NCBI GenBank assembly: GCA_021156225.1
Contig: JAJNBN010000260.1
Location: 1-5,792, forward strand
Origin: Verrucomicrobiota bacterium
GTDB taxonomy: Bacteria; Verrucomicrobiota; Verrucomicrobiia; Limisphaerales; JAEYXS01
Length of the DNA: 5,792 bases
Reading direction: 5' to 3'
Shown piece by piece: positions 5,690 through 5,792 of the stretch. The stretch's first letter is position 1, and every line of letters begins with the position of its first letter. The translations under genes and the position numbers were made by a program. The notes beneath the pieces are model-generated. The model was given only the letters and a program-made list of their open reading frames with translations. It searched no databases and was not told the DNA's origin.

Positions 5690-5792
5690 GTGATCCATTC
5701 CTTTCGCGACATATTGCAGAGGCATGGCTTGAAACTGCGGCGCGGTCGTCTGCAAACCTTGCAGATCAATGTGGGCCGCAAATGCAATCAAG
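5690..5792 (+). CDS. arsS: ArsS-like radical SAM protein, N-terminal fragment (arsenosugar biosynthesis)
   Basis: The first 34 codons of a gene that leaves the window at its 3' end. The frame opens after the TAG stop of the preceding gene (5678-5680), so GTG at 5690 is the first usable start, 9 bases downstream. The peptide begins VIHSFRDILQRHGLKLRR and ends LQTLQINVGRKCNQ. The LQ(V/I)NVGxxCNQ segment is the hallmark of the ArsS/TIGR04167 family (radical SAM/Cys-rich), and C32 would be the first Cys of the CxxxCxxC iron-sulfur site, whose other two lie outside. ArsS is known to attach the 5'-deoxyadenosyl group to methylated arsenic compounds on the way to arsenosugars. Only the N-terminus is seen, so function rests on this motif plus the neighbouring TIGR04282 gene. 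It overlaps a minus-strand open frame that I regard as a shadow. Confidence 0.82.
   Translation, partial: MIHSFRDILQRHGLKLRRGRLQTLQINVGRKCNQ

Noticed and set aside
5582..5791. A 69-codon minus-strand open frame at the right edge.
   Set aside because: It overlaps the ends of the DUF2064 gene and arsS, both with strong family motifs on the plus strand.

Overview
The window looks like a piece of a bacterial chromosome from the PVC group, most likely a Verrucomicrobiota member. This is an inference from gene content: a single-heme cytochrome fused to VCBS/FG-GAP repeats, short Pro/Asn-rich secreted proteins, poor Shine-Dalgarno sites in front of most genes, and a moderately high GC content. No rRNA or other taxonomic marker is present, so the assignment is tentative. 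I saw no mobile element, CRISPR array or phage gene.

Layout. (1) 1-287: the C-terminal end of the ferrous-iron permease FeoB, plus strand. (2) 288-634: a gene-poor spacer, then a textbook sigma70-type promoter (458-486) driving a complete tRNA-Ser(GCU) gene with encoded CCA (542-634). (3) 658-1122, minus strand: a small secreted protein made almost entirely of nine PGxTNxx heptapeptides and a Pro-rich tail. It has its own terminator, a good ribosome-binding site and a possible leader hairpin. (4) 1378-3565, plus strand: a likely two-gene operon of a membrane-anchored c-type cytochrome/VCBS beta-propeller protein and a small lipoprotein. A structured 3' region and an intrinsic terminator follow. 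(5) 3796-5792, plus strand: a tightly packed operon. It holds a lipoprotein with a divergent NlpC/P60-like cysteine-peptidase domain, then a DUF2064/TIGR04282 GT-A-type transferase. The last gene is the first 34 codons of a radical SAM protein matching ArsS (TIGR04167), which runs off the window.

How the genes work together. The last two genes are the known pairing of arsenosugar biosynthesis loci, so this is probably the start of an organoarsenical biosynthesis cluster. The NlpC/P60-like lipoprotein sits 16 bases upstream of this pair. It may be an unrecognised co-transcribed partner or just an accidental neighbour. The cytochrome/VCBS protein and its lipoprotein partner are cell-envelope proteins of unknown electron-transfer or surface role. 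The most useful points here are the unlisted arsS start, the hidden NlpC/P60-like domain and the PGxTN repeat protein. None of them alone proves a new system.
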